Assembly: GCF_900187135.1 (NCBI RefSeq)
Contig: NZ_LT906443.1
Location: 1,612,001 to 1,676,000 of the forward strand
DNA from: Corynebacterium ulcerans
GTDB taxonomy: Bacteria; Actinomycetota; Actinomycetes; Mycobacteriales; Mycobacteriaceae
Direction: 5' to 3'
DNA length: 64,000 bases
Shown here: positions 28,523-36,451 of the stretch, piece after piece
Numbering within the stretch: the stretch's first letter is position 1
How the letters are laid out: every line of letters begins with the position of its first letter
Notes under the pieces: generated by a model
Told to the model about the DNA's origin: nothing
The model's input: the letters and a program-made list of their open reading frames with translations, nothing else
Databases searched by the model: none
Position numbers and translations under genes: made by a program

Positions 28523-28975
28523 GTGGCTAATTCCAACACCGGCGCGAATGACGCTCCCAACGTGACTATCCGTCCCTCCTCGGAGAGCGTGGCATCTCAA
28601 GGCATTAAGTTCATCATCTCCGGAGGAATCTCCGCAGTCGTGGACCTCGGATTGACTTATCTATGCCAGATTGTCTTTGGGTTCTCGGCTGCAGGTGGAC
28701 GCACCATTGGCTTTATTTTTGGCACGATTACTGCTTACCTGATCAACCGGCGTTGGACCTTCCAGGCTGAGGCATCGACCAAGCGATTCTTACAGGTGGC
28801 TGCGCTGTATACGATTACTTACTTTGTTAACGTGGGCGGGCATGCGCTGCTCTTCTCGTTTATGACTCATTACGGATTGAGCGAGCGGATTGCCCTCGTT
28901 ATTGCTTTCGTGATCTCGCAGGGGACAGCTACCGTGATTAACTTCTTTGTTCAGCGCATCTTTATCTTTAAGTAG
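28523..28975 (+). CDS. GtrA family membrane protein
   Basis: Membrane protein of 150 residues with about four helices: KFIISGGISAVVDLGLTYL, FIFGTITAYLINRRWTFQ, the segment near YTITYFVNVGGHALLF, and the C-terminal segment. It ends NFFVQRIFIFK, the usual GtrA tail. The mycobacterial homologue Rv3789 lies beside dprE1 and is linked to arabinan precursor handling. Proximity here to dprE1 and glfT1 supports a related role. GTG start 11 bp after the upstream gene. Its stop abuts the convergent glfT1 stop. Confidence 0.88.
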   Translation: MANSNTGANDAPNVTIRPSSESVASQGIKFIISGGISAVVDLGLTYLCQIVFGFSAAGGRTIGFIFGTITAYLINRRWTFQAEASTKRFLQVAALYTITYFVNVGGHALLFSFMTHYGLSERIALVIAFVISQGTATVINFFVQRIFIFK

Positions 28976-29947
28976 CTAAGGCCGTTCAAAGCGCTCCGAT
29001 CGGCCCATGCGGTGGAGTTTGAGCCATTGCACAAATCCTTGAGGATCTTTGCGCTGTATAAGGAAGAACCATCCAAAGCGCGCATATTCCTGGGGGAGAA
29101 GCCGGCGCATGCCGGGCTGGTTCATGAGGTACCCGCGGTTGCGGTAGGTGAAGAACCGTTTTCCCTCGTTATCGGGGTACTGCGTGTGCATACGGCCGCC
29201 AAGAATTGGTTTGAACTCATCCGAGCCGTCCGGGTGGAGATAGGCGGCCGTGAGACAGGTGCCAAACTTGAGTCCGGAGCGCACCAGGCGGCGATGGTAT
29301 TCGACTTCATCGCCTCGGATAAACAGACGCAGATCGGGGACACCGATGCGCTGCATGGCATCGGCAGAGATCAAAGCGCCGTTGAAGAGCGAGGCGATGC
29401 CTGCCAAGAAGTCCTCGCTGCCGAGCTCACTACGGAACCTACGCCAGGTGGTGCCACGACGTAGCGGGAAGGCTAGCTGGTCGGGTTTTTCTGCGTTGCA
29501 GACGACGGGGGAGACCTCATCAAGCTGGTACTTTTCCGCTACGTGTAAGAGCGTTGCCAGAACGTTTTCGTCTTCCGGCTGGCCGTCGTCGTCGGCGCAC
29601 CAGACTGCGTCGGCTCCTAATCGCAGTGCTGTGAGAAAGCCAAGAGCAAACCCGCCAGCTCCGCCTAGATTATGTTTGCTTCCTAGATAGACGGCGCGCT
29701 CTCCGGCGATATCGGTGACTAAGCTTTCGACGGCGGGGTCGTCACCATTATCTACAACGATGATGTGATCCACGGGATGCGTCTGTTGCGCAACGATCTT
29801 CAAGGAATTCTGCAACAGTTCGACGCGGTTGTGGGTGACAATGACAGCCGCGATGCGACCAGTAGAAGCGATAGGCATGGGATTTATTGTGGCATAGTCT
29901 GCGCGGGGCGAGGAGACTGTGTCTAGTGCTGTGATGGAATTGCCCAA
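28976..29947 (-). CDS. glfT1: galactofuranosyltransferase GlfT1
   Basis: GT-2-type transferase of up to 323 residues that adds the first galactofuranose units to the decaprenyl-linker in galactan synthesis. The nucleotide/metal motif Asp119-Asp120-Asp121 lies in CADDDGQPED; IIVVDNGDD and LGGAGGFALG are further family segments. The TTG at 29947 has no ribosome-binding site; the ATG at 29878 (residue 24, leading into PIASTGRIAAVIVTHN) is a likely true start. Homologue of Rv3782; wzt and wzm, its usual neighbours, are 6-8 kb away. Confidence 0.92.
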   Translation of the reverse strand: MGNSITALDTVSSPRADYATINPMPIASTGRIAAVIVTHNRVELLQNSLKIVAQQTHPVDHIIVVDNGDDPAVESLVTDIAGERAVYLGSKHNLGGAGGFALGFLTALRLGADAVWCADDDGQPEDENVLATLLHVAEKYQLDEVSPVVCNAEKPDQLAFPLRRGTTWRRFRSELGSEDFLAGIASLFNGALISADAMQRIGVPDLRLFIRGDEVEYHRRLVRSGLKFGTCLTAAYLHPDGSDEFKPILGGRMHTQYPDNEGKRFFTYRNRGYLMNQPGMRRLLPQEYARFGWFFLIQRKDPQGFVQWLKLHRMGRSERFERP

Positions 29948-30060
29948 TTTTGGTTGTGATATGCACCTCTAGGCTATTGGTGGTGGATTGAAAAACGGCA
30001 TGGTGAGGTGGTTATTTTCAGTTTTTAATGAGGCGTTTTATAAGGGTTGGAAAAACTAAG

Positions 30061-30079
30061 TAAGGGTAAGCAAAGAAAA
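30061..30079 (+). promoter_or_regulatory. candidate DtxR-type iron box and leaderless promoter
   Basis: TAAGGGTAAGCAAAGAAAA matches 13 of 19 positions of the DtxR consensus TWAGGTWAGSCTWACCTWA, with the left half well kept and the right half poor. It lies 41-59 bp before the ATG of the metal-binding lipoprotein gene. A TAGGAT -10 candidate at 30106-30111 would start transcription at or next to that ATG (30120), consistent with the lack of a ribosome-binding site. By-eye call. Confidence 0.4.
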
Positions 30080-30119
30080 AGCTATCCGGCAGCGCAGAAC
30101 GGTAATAGGATCCGTACTC

Positions 30120-31091
30120 ATGACTAAGGAATTCTCTCGCTATGGCCGGCGCGGTTTTCTCCGTGCTGCGGTCTCCACACTCACGGCACTGACGTTAATA
30201 GGCGGGCTCAGCGCGTGCTCCAGCGAAAAGACTAACGAAGCAAAAACCGGCGCCCTTTCCGTCTTTGCTACCACTGGTTATATCGGCGATGCCGTGAAAA
30301 ATATTGCCCCCGACGCTGACGTCACCGTGATGGTGGGGCCTGGCGGCGACCCACATACCTATCAGCCCACCACGCAGGATATTTCCAAGATTAAGACTTC
30401 CAACGTTGTCCTCTGGTCAGGATTGCACATGGAGGCCAAAATGCTGGACGAGCTGGCTACGCAGGGAGATCGACAAGCAGCGGTGGCGGAAGCGATACCG
30501 GAATCTGAGCGTCTTGAATGGCCTGAGCTCGGCGATAACGGTGAAAAGCTCTGGGACCCGCACGTATGGAACTCCACGGGAAATTGGAAGTACGTTGTTG
30601 ATGCGATCGTGAAGAAGCTCTCCGAGGTAGACAAAGAAAACGCGGAGACCTACAAAAAGAACGCTGAAACGTATAAAAAGCAGATCGATGAGACCGCGGC
30701 CTATGTTAAGGAGCAAATCGACGCCATCCCCGCGGAAAAGCGCATCTTGATTACTGGGCACGATGCCTTCAATTATTTTGGTAAGCAGTTTGGCATAGAG
30801 ATTCACGCCACGGATTTTGTTACCTCGGAGTCGGAGATGTCTCCTACTGAGTTGGCAGAACTGGGTACGTTCATCGCAGAAAAGAAAATACCGACGATCT
30901 TCCAGGACAATTTGGCCAACCCTCAAGCTATTAACTCGTTGAAAGAGACAGTGAAAGCAAAAGGCTGGAACGTTGAGGTCTCGGATAAAGAGCTTTATGC
31001 GGATTCCCTCGGAGAATCGGCTCCCACCGATACTTATCTGGGTGTTTTAAAGTACAACGCTGATGCTATTAAGGCGGCTCTGACCAAGTAG
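30120..31091 (+). CDS. metal ABC transporter substrate-binding lipoprotein (first copy)
   Basis: Cluster A-I (ZnuA/MntA/SitA) solute-binding protein of 323 residues for Zn, Mn or Fe. The signal has a twin-arginine motif (YGRRGFLRA, Arg10-Arg11) and ends in lipobox LSAC with Cys33, so it may be a Tat-exported lipoprotein. Metal-ligand histidines are in GDPHTYQ, WDPHVWN and ITGHDAF. The His-rich loop of its paralogue at 33775 is missing. It begins a transporter operon (ATPase, two permeases). The layout matches, from memory, the iron- and zinc-regulated iut locus of C. diphtheriae. Confidence 0.88.
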   Translation: MTKEFSRYGRRGFLRAAVSTLTALTLIGGLSACSSEKTNEAKTGALSVFATTGYIGDAVKNIAPDADVTVMVGPGGDPHTYQPTTQDISKIKTSNVVLWSGLHMEAKMLDELATQGDRQAAVAEAIPESERLEWPELGDNGEKLWDPHVWNSTGNWKYVVDAIVKKLSEVDKENAETYKKNAETYKKQIDETAAYVKEQIDAIPAEKRILITGHDAFNYFGKQFGIEIHATDFVTSESEMSPTELAELGTFIAEKKIPTIFQDNLANPQAINSLKETVKAKGWNVEVSDKELYADSLGESAPTDTYLGVLKYNADAIKAALTK

Positions 31092-31161
31092 TCGGAGACA
31101 GTAAAGTAGCAGTCGGTAGTGATTTTCACTCGCATGTGGTGATTGAGGATAGAGGGGCAAC

Positions 31162-31887
31162 GTGACCAATCTAGTGGGACCGGCACTGACAATGACGGGT
31201 ATCAGCGTGAGCTATGGGCCGACGGTGGCCTTGGAAAACGCAAGCATTGAGGTTCCCGCCGGTGCTGTGATGGGTTTTATTGGGCCCAACGGGGCAGGGA
31301 AATCCACGCTTATCAAATCTGCGATCGATCTCGTAGATCATGATGGTGAGGTCTCCTTCTTTGGTCAACCTCTTTCTCACGTGCGCGATCGCGTTGCGTA
31401 TATGCCCCAATCTGCTGACGTGGACTGGGACTATCCCATCACGGTGGAGCAGGTGGTGGGGATGGGTCTCTATTCTCGCGTGGGGTGGTTCAAGCGTCTC
31501 ACCGGCGTGCATCGGGAGGAGGTTCGGCACGCCCTTGAGCGGGTGGGCATCGCTGATCTGGCTAAACGCCATATCTCCGAGCTGTCTGGTGGCCAGCGCC
31601 GCCGGGTCTTTGTGGCAAGGATTCTGGTGCAAAATCCCGATATCTTCCTGTTGGATGAGCCTTTCGCCGGTGTCGACGCAGCCAGCGAACGCGTGATCCG
31701 CGAGGTCTTGCATGGTTTATGTGAGGCGGGGAAATCGGTGGTTATCGTCCATCATGATCTGTCTACCGTGGCAGAGCTTTGCGATCACGTGACCGTTATC
31801 AATCGGCGAATCGTGGCAACCGGAACTGTAGAAGAAGCGTTTACCAGGGAGACCGTGAACGCTGCCTTTGGCCTGGGGCTGCTATGA
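31162..31887 (+). CDS. metal ABC transporter ATP-binding protein
   Basis: ABC ATPase of 241 residues. Walker A GPNGAGKST is at 41-49, signature LSGGQ at 141-145, Walker B LLDEP at 163-167, and the switch His is in IVHHDLST. Type typical of Zn/Mn importers (ZnuC/MntB). The GTG start follows GAGGATAGAGGGG. It overlaps the first permease by 4 bp (ATGA), so the subunits are made together. Confidence 0.93.
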   Translation: MTNLVGPALTMTGISVSYGPTVALENASIEVPAGAVMGFIGPNGAGKSTLIKSAIDLVDHDGEVSFFGQPLSHVRDRVAYMPQSADVDWDYPITVEQVVGMGLYSRVGWFKRLTGVHREEVRHALERVGIADLAKRHISELSGGQRRRVFVARILVQNPDIFLLDEPFAGVDAASERVIREVLHGLCEAGKSVVIVHHDLSTVAELCDHVTVINRRIVATGTVEEAFTRETVNAAFGLGLL

Positions 31888-32783
31888 GCATTCTTGATTT
31901 TCTTGCCGAGTTCTCCTACCGGCGAGTGGTGTGGGGAACGCTGCTCATTGGGCTGTGCTCAGGGGCAATGGGAACGTTTTTGTATCTGCGCAGGCAGTCC
32001 ATGATGAGTGACGTGATCGGTCATTCTGCGACTCCCGGTGTAATGGGTGCTTTTCTTTTCTTTGCCACCACGCCGTGGCTAAGCGAGTCACAGCTGCTCG
32101 CTGACTGGGGCATCGATGCCCGCTCGATGCCCGTGATCACCATCGGAGCAATGATCACGGGGTTGGCTTCGGCGGTGTTGGCTAATGCGGTCGCTGAGAG
32201 CACTCGTATTGGCATTGACTCAACGATGGCGGTCATGCTCTCCCTGTTCCTGGGCGGTGGCCTGATAGTGCTTCAGGTGATCCAACGTGGTCATATTCGA
32301 GGCAAGGGCGGAATTGAAGAGCTGATGTTTGGCAACGCAGCCACATTGACCAACTTGGATGTAAAGACCCTGCTTGTGGTGGCCATAGCGATTCTGCTGC
32401 TGATGGTCATTCTGTGGCGGCCTTTTACGCTGGTCACTTTTGACCCAGTGCTGGCGCAGGTTTCAGGCATGCCGCGATGGATATCGCATGTGCTTTTCTT
32501 ATTGGTCGTGGTTGCGATCGTGATTGGGGTCAAAGCGGTCGGCCTGATTTTGATGATCGCCTTTGCTGTCTTCCCGCCAGCAGCTGCGCGTCAGTGGACT
32601 CGGACGGTAGGACAGATGGTCGTGGTGTCTGGCTTGATCGGCGCGGTGTCTGCAATTGTGGGCTCATACATCTCTATTTCTGCAGGTAAAGTTCCCACGG
32701 GTCCAGTGATCGTCTTGGTGCTTGCGGCCTTTGTGATTGTGGCCCTTGTGGCTTCCCCTCGTCGCGTGGCGGTGGTCCGATGA
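31884..32783 (+). CDS. metal ABC transporter permease 1
   Basis: ABC-3 family permease of 299 residues with about eight membrane helices. The segments RRQSMMSDVIGHSATPGV and VKAVGLILMIAFAVFPPAAAR are ABC-3 hallmarks. Its ATG lies inside the ATPase stop (ATGA), and its own stop overlaps the next ATG the same way. It pairs with permease 2 to form the channel. Confidence 0.92.
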   Translation: MSILDFLAEFSYRRVVWGTLLIGLCSGAMGTFLYLRRQSMMSDVIGHSATPGVMGAFLFFATTPWLSESQLLADWGIDARSMPVITIGAMITGLASAVLANAVAESTRIGIDSTMAVMLSLFLGGGLIVLQVIQRGHIRGKGGIEELMFGNAATLTNLDVKTLLVVAIAILLLMVILWRPFTLVTFDPVLAQVSGMPRWISHVLFLLVVVAIVIGVKAVGLILMIAFAVFPPAAARQWTRTVGQMVVVSGLIGAVSAIVGSYISISAGKVPTGPVIVLVLAAFVIVALVASPRRVAVVR

Positions 32784-33655
32784 GTTTTGCAGCATCTGTC
32801 TCTGTGTTGGCGCTCGTCGTGTCTTTGACCGCGGCGATCCCCGGTATCGTGCTGGTGTTACGTCGGCAAGCTATGCTTTCCGACGCCCTCTCTCACGCCG
32901 TTCTGCCCGGCATCGCGGTGGCGGCGCTCTGGACCGCGTCCCCGGACGACCCGCTCTTGCTGGTGGGCGCGACATTAAGCGGCGTTGCGGTGATCGCTCT
33001 CACCGAGTGGATTCGTGATCGGAAGAAGGTCACGGAAGACAGCGCGACTGGCCTGGTGTTCCCGGCATTCTTTGCCATTGGTGTCATCCTCATCTCTACG
33101 CGCTTTAATACCTCGACGATCTCGGAACACACCGTGCTGGTCGGAGACCTCAACATTGCAGCGCTGAATCACTGGGTGGCGTGGGGAATCGACTTTGGCC
33201 CGAAGAGTGCATGGACGATAGGCATAGTGGGGCTCGTTGCATTGGCCGTTGTCGTGCTGGCGCGTAGGCCCCTGATGATTTCTACTTTTGATCCCACCTT
33301 TGCCGTAACGGTGGGGATTCGGACTCGCCTGTTGAATTACCTGGTCATGGTGTTGGTATCTCTGACCATTGTGGTGGTTTTTGATGCTGCTGGCGCGGTT
33401 TTGGCCGTGGCGTTGATGATTGTCCCAGCTGCAGCAGCGCTGATGGTCACCCGCTCACAGACGGCAATGGTGGTGGTGACATTGGTGATCGCCGCGGCCA
33501 GCTCGCAGGTTGGTTTTTGGGTGGCGTATCGGATCGATGCCGCAACGTCTCCGACGATGGCTTTTGTGGATGGTCTCATTTTTCTTGCCCTCTGGGTTGG
33601 TGTTCGTGTGCTGCGCAAACGCAAAGAGGCTCGCATCCGCGCGGACGTTGTTTAG
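32780..33655 (+). CDS. metal ABC transporter permease 2
   Basis: Second ABC-3 permease, 291 residues, about eight helices. LVLRRQAMLSDALSHAVLPG and VFDAAGAVLAVALMIVPAAAA correspond to the same motifs as permease 1. Coupled by a 4-bp overlap. The basic C-terminal tail (LRKRKEARIRADVV) is cytosolic. Two different permeases suggest a heterodimeric channel, as in SitCD/MntCD systems. Confidence 0.92.
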   Translation: MSFAASVSVLALVVSLTAAIPGIVLVLRRQAMLSDALSHAVLPGIAVAALWTASPDDPLLLVGATLSGVAVIALTEWIRDRKKVTEDSATGLVFPAFFAIGVILISTRFNTSTISEHTVLVGDLNIAALNHWVAWGIDFGPKSAWTIGIVGLVALAVVVLARRPLMISTFDPTFAVTVGIRTRLLNYLVMVLVSLTIVVVFDAAGAVLAVALMIVPAAAALMVTRSQTAMVVVTLVIAAASSQVGFWVAYRIDAATSPTMAFVDGLIFLALWVGVRVLRKRKEARIRADVV

Positions 33656-33718
33656 CCTGCCCATTCACACACATGAGGGAGACTTATTGAAAAATAAAAC
33701 TGATTATGTCCAGCTCGC

Positions 33719-33736
33719 TGAAGATAGGTATTTTCA
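33719..33736 (+). promoter_or_regulatory. candidate Zur box upstream of second binding-protein gene
   Basis: TGAAGATAGGTATTTTCA is an 18-bp imperfect palindrome with 14 of 18 positions symmetric and TGAA/TTCA ends, similar to actinobacterial Zur sites. A TATAGT -10 candidate at 33763-33768 would place transcription start at the ATG (33775), so the box would cover or adjoin the -35 region. No ribosome-binding site is seen, in line with a leaderless mRNA. Zinc repression is inferred. Confidence 0.5.
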
Positions 33737-33774
33737 TTTAGCAGGGTAAAAATTTCTGTTCCTATAGTGGCTGT

Positions 33775-34776
33775 ATGAATCGCTCATTTTTCCGAAACGC
33801 AGGTGCCGTTATTGCAGTAGTGGGCTTGCTCGCCACTTCTGCATGCGCTGCCGAAAACAAAGAAGCAGCACCGGCGAAGGATAGCTCTTCCCTGAAGATC
33901 TTTGCCACCACTGGATACATCGGAGATGCTGTTAAAAATGTGGCTCCCGACGCGAACCTTACCGTGATGGTGGGACCTGGCGGCGACCCTCATACCTACC
34001 AGCCCTCCACCTCGGATGTGAAGGCTATGCAGGAAGCAGACGTGGTGTTCTGGTCCGGCTTGGGCATGGAAGCCAACATGATTGACCAGCTTAAAGGCCT
34101 GGGAGACAAGCAAATCGCGCTGGCTGAGCAGATTCCAGAAAATATGCTGTTGCCGTGGGATGAAGATGGTGACCATGAACATGACGACGAACACGATCAT
34201 GAGGGACATGACCACGAGGGCCACGATCATGGAGCTTGGGATCCGCATGTATGGAATTCCACAGATAACTGGAAGCTCGTCGTTGATCAGATAGTAAAGA
34301 AGATGTCTGCGGCAGATCCCGATAAAGCCGATACCTACAAGTCCAACGGCGCAGACTACAACAAGAAGATCGACGAGACTCAAGCTTATGTGCAGGAAAA
34401 GATCAACACGATTCCTGCTGAACAGCGCACATTAGTTTCTGGCCACGATGCCTTCCGTTACTTTGGCAAGCAGTTTGGCTTAGAAATTAAGGCGACTGAC
34501 TTTGTGACTTCGGATGCGCAAAGGTCTGCTTCTGAGCTGAACGACCTGGCAGAGTTCATTGTGGAGCACAAAGTTCCAGTCATTTTCCAAGACGCTTCCG
34601 CGAACCCGCAGGCAGTAAAATCTCTGGAAGAAAACGTGGCAGCTAAGGGCGGAAAAGTTACTGTCAGTAGCGCAGAACTCTACAGTGACTCACTCGGCGC
34701 CACAGCGCCTGCGGATACCTACACCGGCGCGCTGCGCTACAACGCGGATACGATTGCCGCTGCGTACAAGGGCTAA
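33775..34776 (+). CDS. metal ABC transporter substrate-binding lipoprotein (second copy, His-rich)
   Basis: Paralogue of the 30120 protein, 333 residues, with long identical stretches (FATTGYIGDAVKN, VMVGPGGDPHTYQP). A plain lipoprotein signal ends in TSAC with Cys24 and lacks a twin-arginine motif. Residues 129-153 form an acidic His-rich loop with eight histidines (134, 136, 140, 142, 145, 147, 150, 152), typical of zinc-binding ZnuA-type proteins. Own promoter with a Zur-like box, so probably expressed under zinc limitation and using the same permease. A terminator follows at 34783. Confidence 0.88.
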   Translation: MNRSFFRNAGAVIAVVGLLATSACAAENKEAAPAKDSSSLKIFATTGYIGDAVKNVAPDANLTVMVGPGGDPHTYQPSTSDVKAMQEADVVFWSGLGMEANMIDQLKGLGDKQIALAEQIPENMLLPWDEDGDHEHDDEHDHEGHDHEGHDHGAWDPHVWNSTDNWKLVVDQIVKKMSAADPDKADTYKSNGADYNKKIDETQAYVQEKINTIPAEQRTLVSGHDAFRYFGKQFGLEIKATDFVTSDAQRSASELNDLAEFIVEHKVPVIFQDASANPQAVKSLEENVAAKGGKVTVSSAELYSDSLGATAPADTYTGALRYNADTIAAAYKG

Positions 34777-34782
34777 TCCGAA

Positions 34783-34809
34783 AACTTCCCGGCGTTTTGC
34801 TGGGAAGTT
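34783..34809 (+). terminator. terminator-like hairpin after second binding-protein gene
   Basis: AACTTCCC / GGGAAGTT arms extended by a G-T wobble and two G-C pairs around a short loop, 6 bp after the stop. The following T-run is weak (GTGCTATTTGG), so termination may be partial. Confidence 0.6.
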
Positions 34810-34892
34810 GTGCTATTTGGCCACGGTTTTCCCATAGTGTTTGGAGGAAACGCACAGAAGCGGGGAGTACATCTCTTGGAGTGGAAAAAACA

Positions 34893-35615
34893 ATGGCAGC
34901 GGAAACTCACGTAGTACCGCCCTCCCGCCCGTGGGGCGAAGCAATAAGCGCGCAGCGATGGTGGACTGCGATCATCGGAGTTCTAGCCGTGGTGATCATG
35001 GGCTTTATAATTAAGCCGATAACCAGCGATCTTTTTATCACCCAAGCCATGAACAACCAACGAAAAGGCGCTGTTGGGACCCTCGTGGATGCTCTTTACT
35101 ATGGCCTGGAGCCCGCCTATGCGCTGGTACTCACGCTGGTTGTTTCTGCGTTCGTAGGCCTTGCGTGCAAACAAGTCCGGATAGGGCTGCAATGCGCAGT
35201 GGCCATTGCGGTCACATGGGTGCCCGTAGTCTTTGTCAAGATGCTTATCGAGCGCCCTCGACCCAGCTCAGAGATGCTTTCCAATCCCATCCCCGTGACT
35301 CCGGGAGATTGGTCGTTCCCCAGCGGACACACGACGTACGTGACGGCTTTAGCAATGATGCTGATGCTTACCGTAGGGGCGCGGCTGCCGTTGGTTCTAC
35401 GGGCCCTTTTCGTGCTCTGTGCTGCCCTAGGTATCGCAGGTGTGGTGCTGACCATGGGAGTGCATTACCCCACGGATGTGATAGCTGCGGTTATCTGGAG
35501 TACTACGGTAGCGCCCCTCGTGTGGAACCTGCTCGATAACGTGGGGCGCCGGGTTAGTCGTTGTGAGAACGCTAGTGGTCGCATCGCTGAGAAAACCCCA
35601 GGACAGATTTTCTAG
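34893..35615 (+). CDS. PAP2 family phosphatase (membrane)
   Basis: Membrane phosphatase of 240 residues with the three-part PAP2 signature: Lys116...Arg121-Pro122, PSGH at 143-146, and His191...Asp195 in VHYPTDV. About six helices. It may dephosphorylate prenyl or lipid phosphates; next to the galactan export genes, a decaprenyl-phosphate recycling role is plausible but unproven. The start at 34893 is chosen over in-frame upstream codons because the preceding sequence is not membrane-like. Residues 222-240 and the stop are encoded by a copy of the 78-bp palindromic repeat. Confidence 0.85.
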   Translation: MAAETHVVPPSRPWGEAISAQRWWTAIIGVLAVVIMGFIIKPITSDLFITQAMNNQRKGAVGTLVDALYYGLEPAYALVLTLVVSAFVGLACKQVRIGLQCAVAIAVTWVPVVFVKMLIERPRPSSEMLSNPIPVTPGDWSFPSGHTTYVTALAMMLMLTVGARLPLVLRALFVLCAALGIAGVVLTMGVHYPTDVIAAVIWSTTVAPLVWNLLDNVGRRVSRCENASGRIAEKTPGQIF

Positions 35616-35632
35616 CGTTCTCAAAAACGACA
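35556..35632 (-). repeat. 78-bp palindromic element, copy 1 (inverted, degenerate left arm)
   Basis: Left arm GTCGTTGTGAGAACGCTAG, right arm CTAGCGTTCTCAAAAACGAC. The core on the minus strand (CTAGAAAA, then CCTGG, then TTTT) matches copies 4 and 5, giving an orientation. It covers the 3' end of the PAP2 gene including its stop and fills the gap to the convergent wzt gene. Confidence 0.85.
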
Positions 35633-35638
35633 AGAAAC

Positions 35639-36436
35639 CTACTTGCTGGACTCTTCGCGGATGCGTTTTTGCAGGCGCCGCACGTGGTCTGCGGCACCTT
35701 TGCCCTCATAGGCCTCGACGATGTCGTCGACGGCGCCTGCCTGCCTGACTGTCCCGTGGTCGATCCAGAGGGCGGAGTCGCAGAGCTGCACGAGGAAGTC
35801 GTTAGAGTGCGATGCGAAGACGAGGATGCCGGATCGTTGTACGAGGTCGGAGAGACGCTCGCGGGCTTTCGCCATGAAGGCGGCGTCGACGGCGCCGATG
35901 CCTTCATCGAGAAGCAAAATTTCGGGCTCAATCGAGGTGACTACCCCGAGGGCAAGACGAATACGCATGCCGGTGGAGTATGTGCGTAGCGGCATGGCCA
36001 GGTAATCGCCTAGTTCGGTGAACTCGGCGATTTCATCCATTTTTTGCTTCATCTGCTTGCGCGTCTGCCCCAGGAACAGGCCGCGGATCACGATGTTTTC
36101 AAACCCCGAGATCTCCGGGTCCATGCCAACGCCGAGGTCAAAGACAGGGGCGACGCGTCCGCGAACATGAGCTGAGCCGCGTGTGGGCTCATAAATGCCA
36201 GAGAGTAGCCGGAGCAGTGTGGATTTACCGGCGCCGTTGTGGCCTACGAGGCCGATGCGGTCGCCTTCTTTGAGATGCAGGTTGACGTCGCGAAGCGCCT
36301 CCACGACCACGGTGTTGTCTTTGTTGCGCCCGATGGCACCGCCGGCAGCGCCGAGGAAGGCTTTCTTCATGGAACGCGACTTGGCGTCGAAAATGGGGAA
36401 GTCGACGCAGGCGTTATAGGTATCAATGGAAACCAT
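35639..36436 (-). CDS. wzt: galactan ABC exporter ATP-binding protein Wzt
   Basis: ABC ATPase of 265 residues. Walker A GHNGAGKS is at 65-72, the Wzt-type signature YSTGM at 153-157, and Walker B LLLDE around 175-178. This subgroup exports polysaccharides; the Rv3781 homologue with Rv3783 forms the galactan flippase of arabinogalactan-making bacteria. No C-terminal carbohydrate-binding extension. It lies 15 bp after wzm. Confidence 0.93.
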   Translation of the reverse strand: MVSIDTYNACVDFPIFDAKSRSMKKAFLGAAGGAIGRNKDNTVVVEALRDVNLHLKEGDRIGLVGHNGAGKSTLLRLLSGIYEPTRGSAHVRGRVAPVFDLGVGMDPEISGFENIVIRGLFLGQTRKQMKQKMDEIAEFTELGDYLAMPLRTYSTGMRIRLALGVVTSIEPEILLLDEGIGAVDAAFMAKARERLSDLVQRSGILVFASHSNDFLVQLCDSALWIDHGTVRQAGAVDDIVEAYEGKGAADHVRRLQKRIREESSK

Positions 36437-36451
36437 GGTGTTGTACTCCTT

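Noticed and set aside
30639..30680. Apparent tandem duplication NAETYKK-NAETYKK in the first metal-binding protein
   Set aside because: The paralogue at 33775 has a similar pattern in the same register with no length change, and the codons differ, so it is an old helical pattern rather than a recent expansion.
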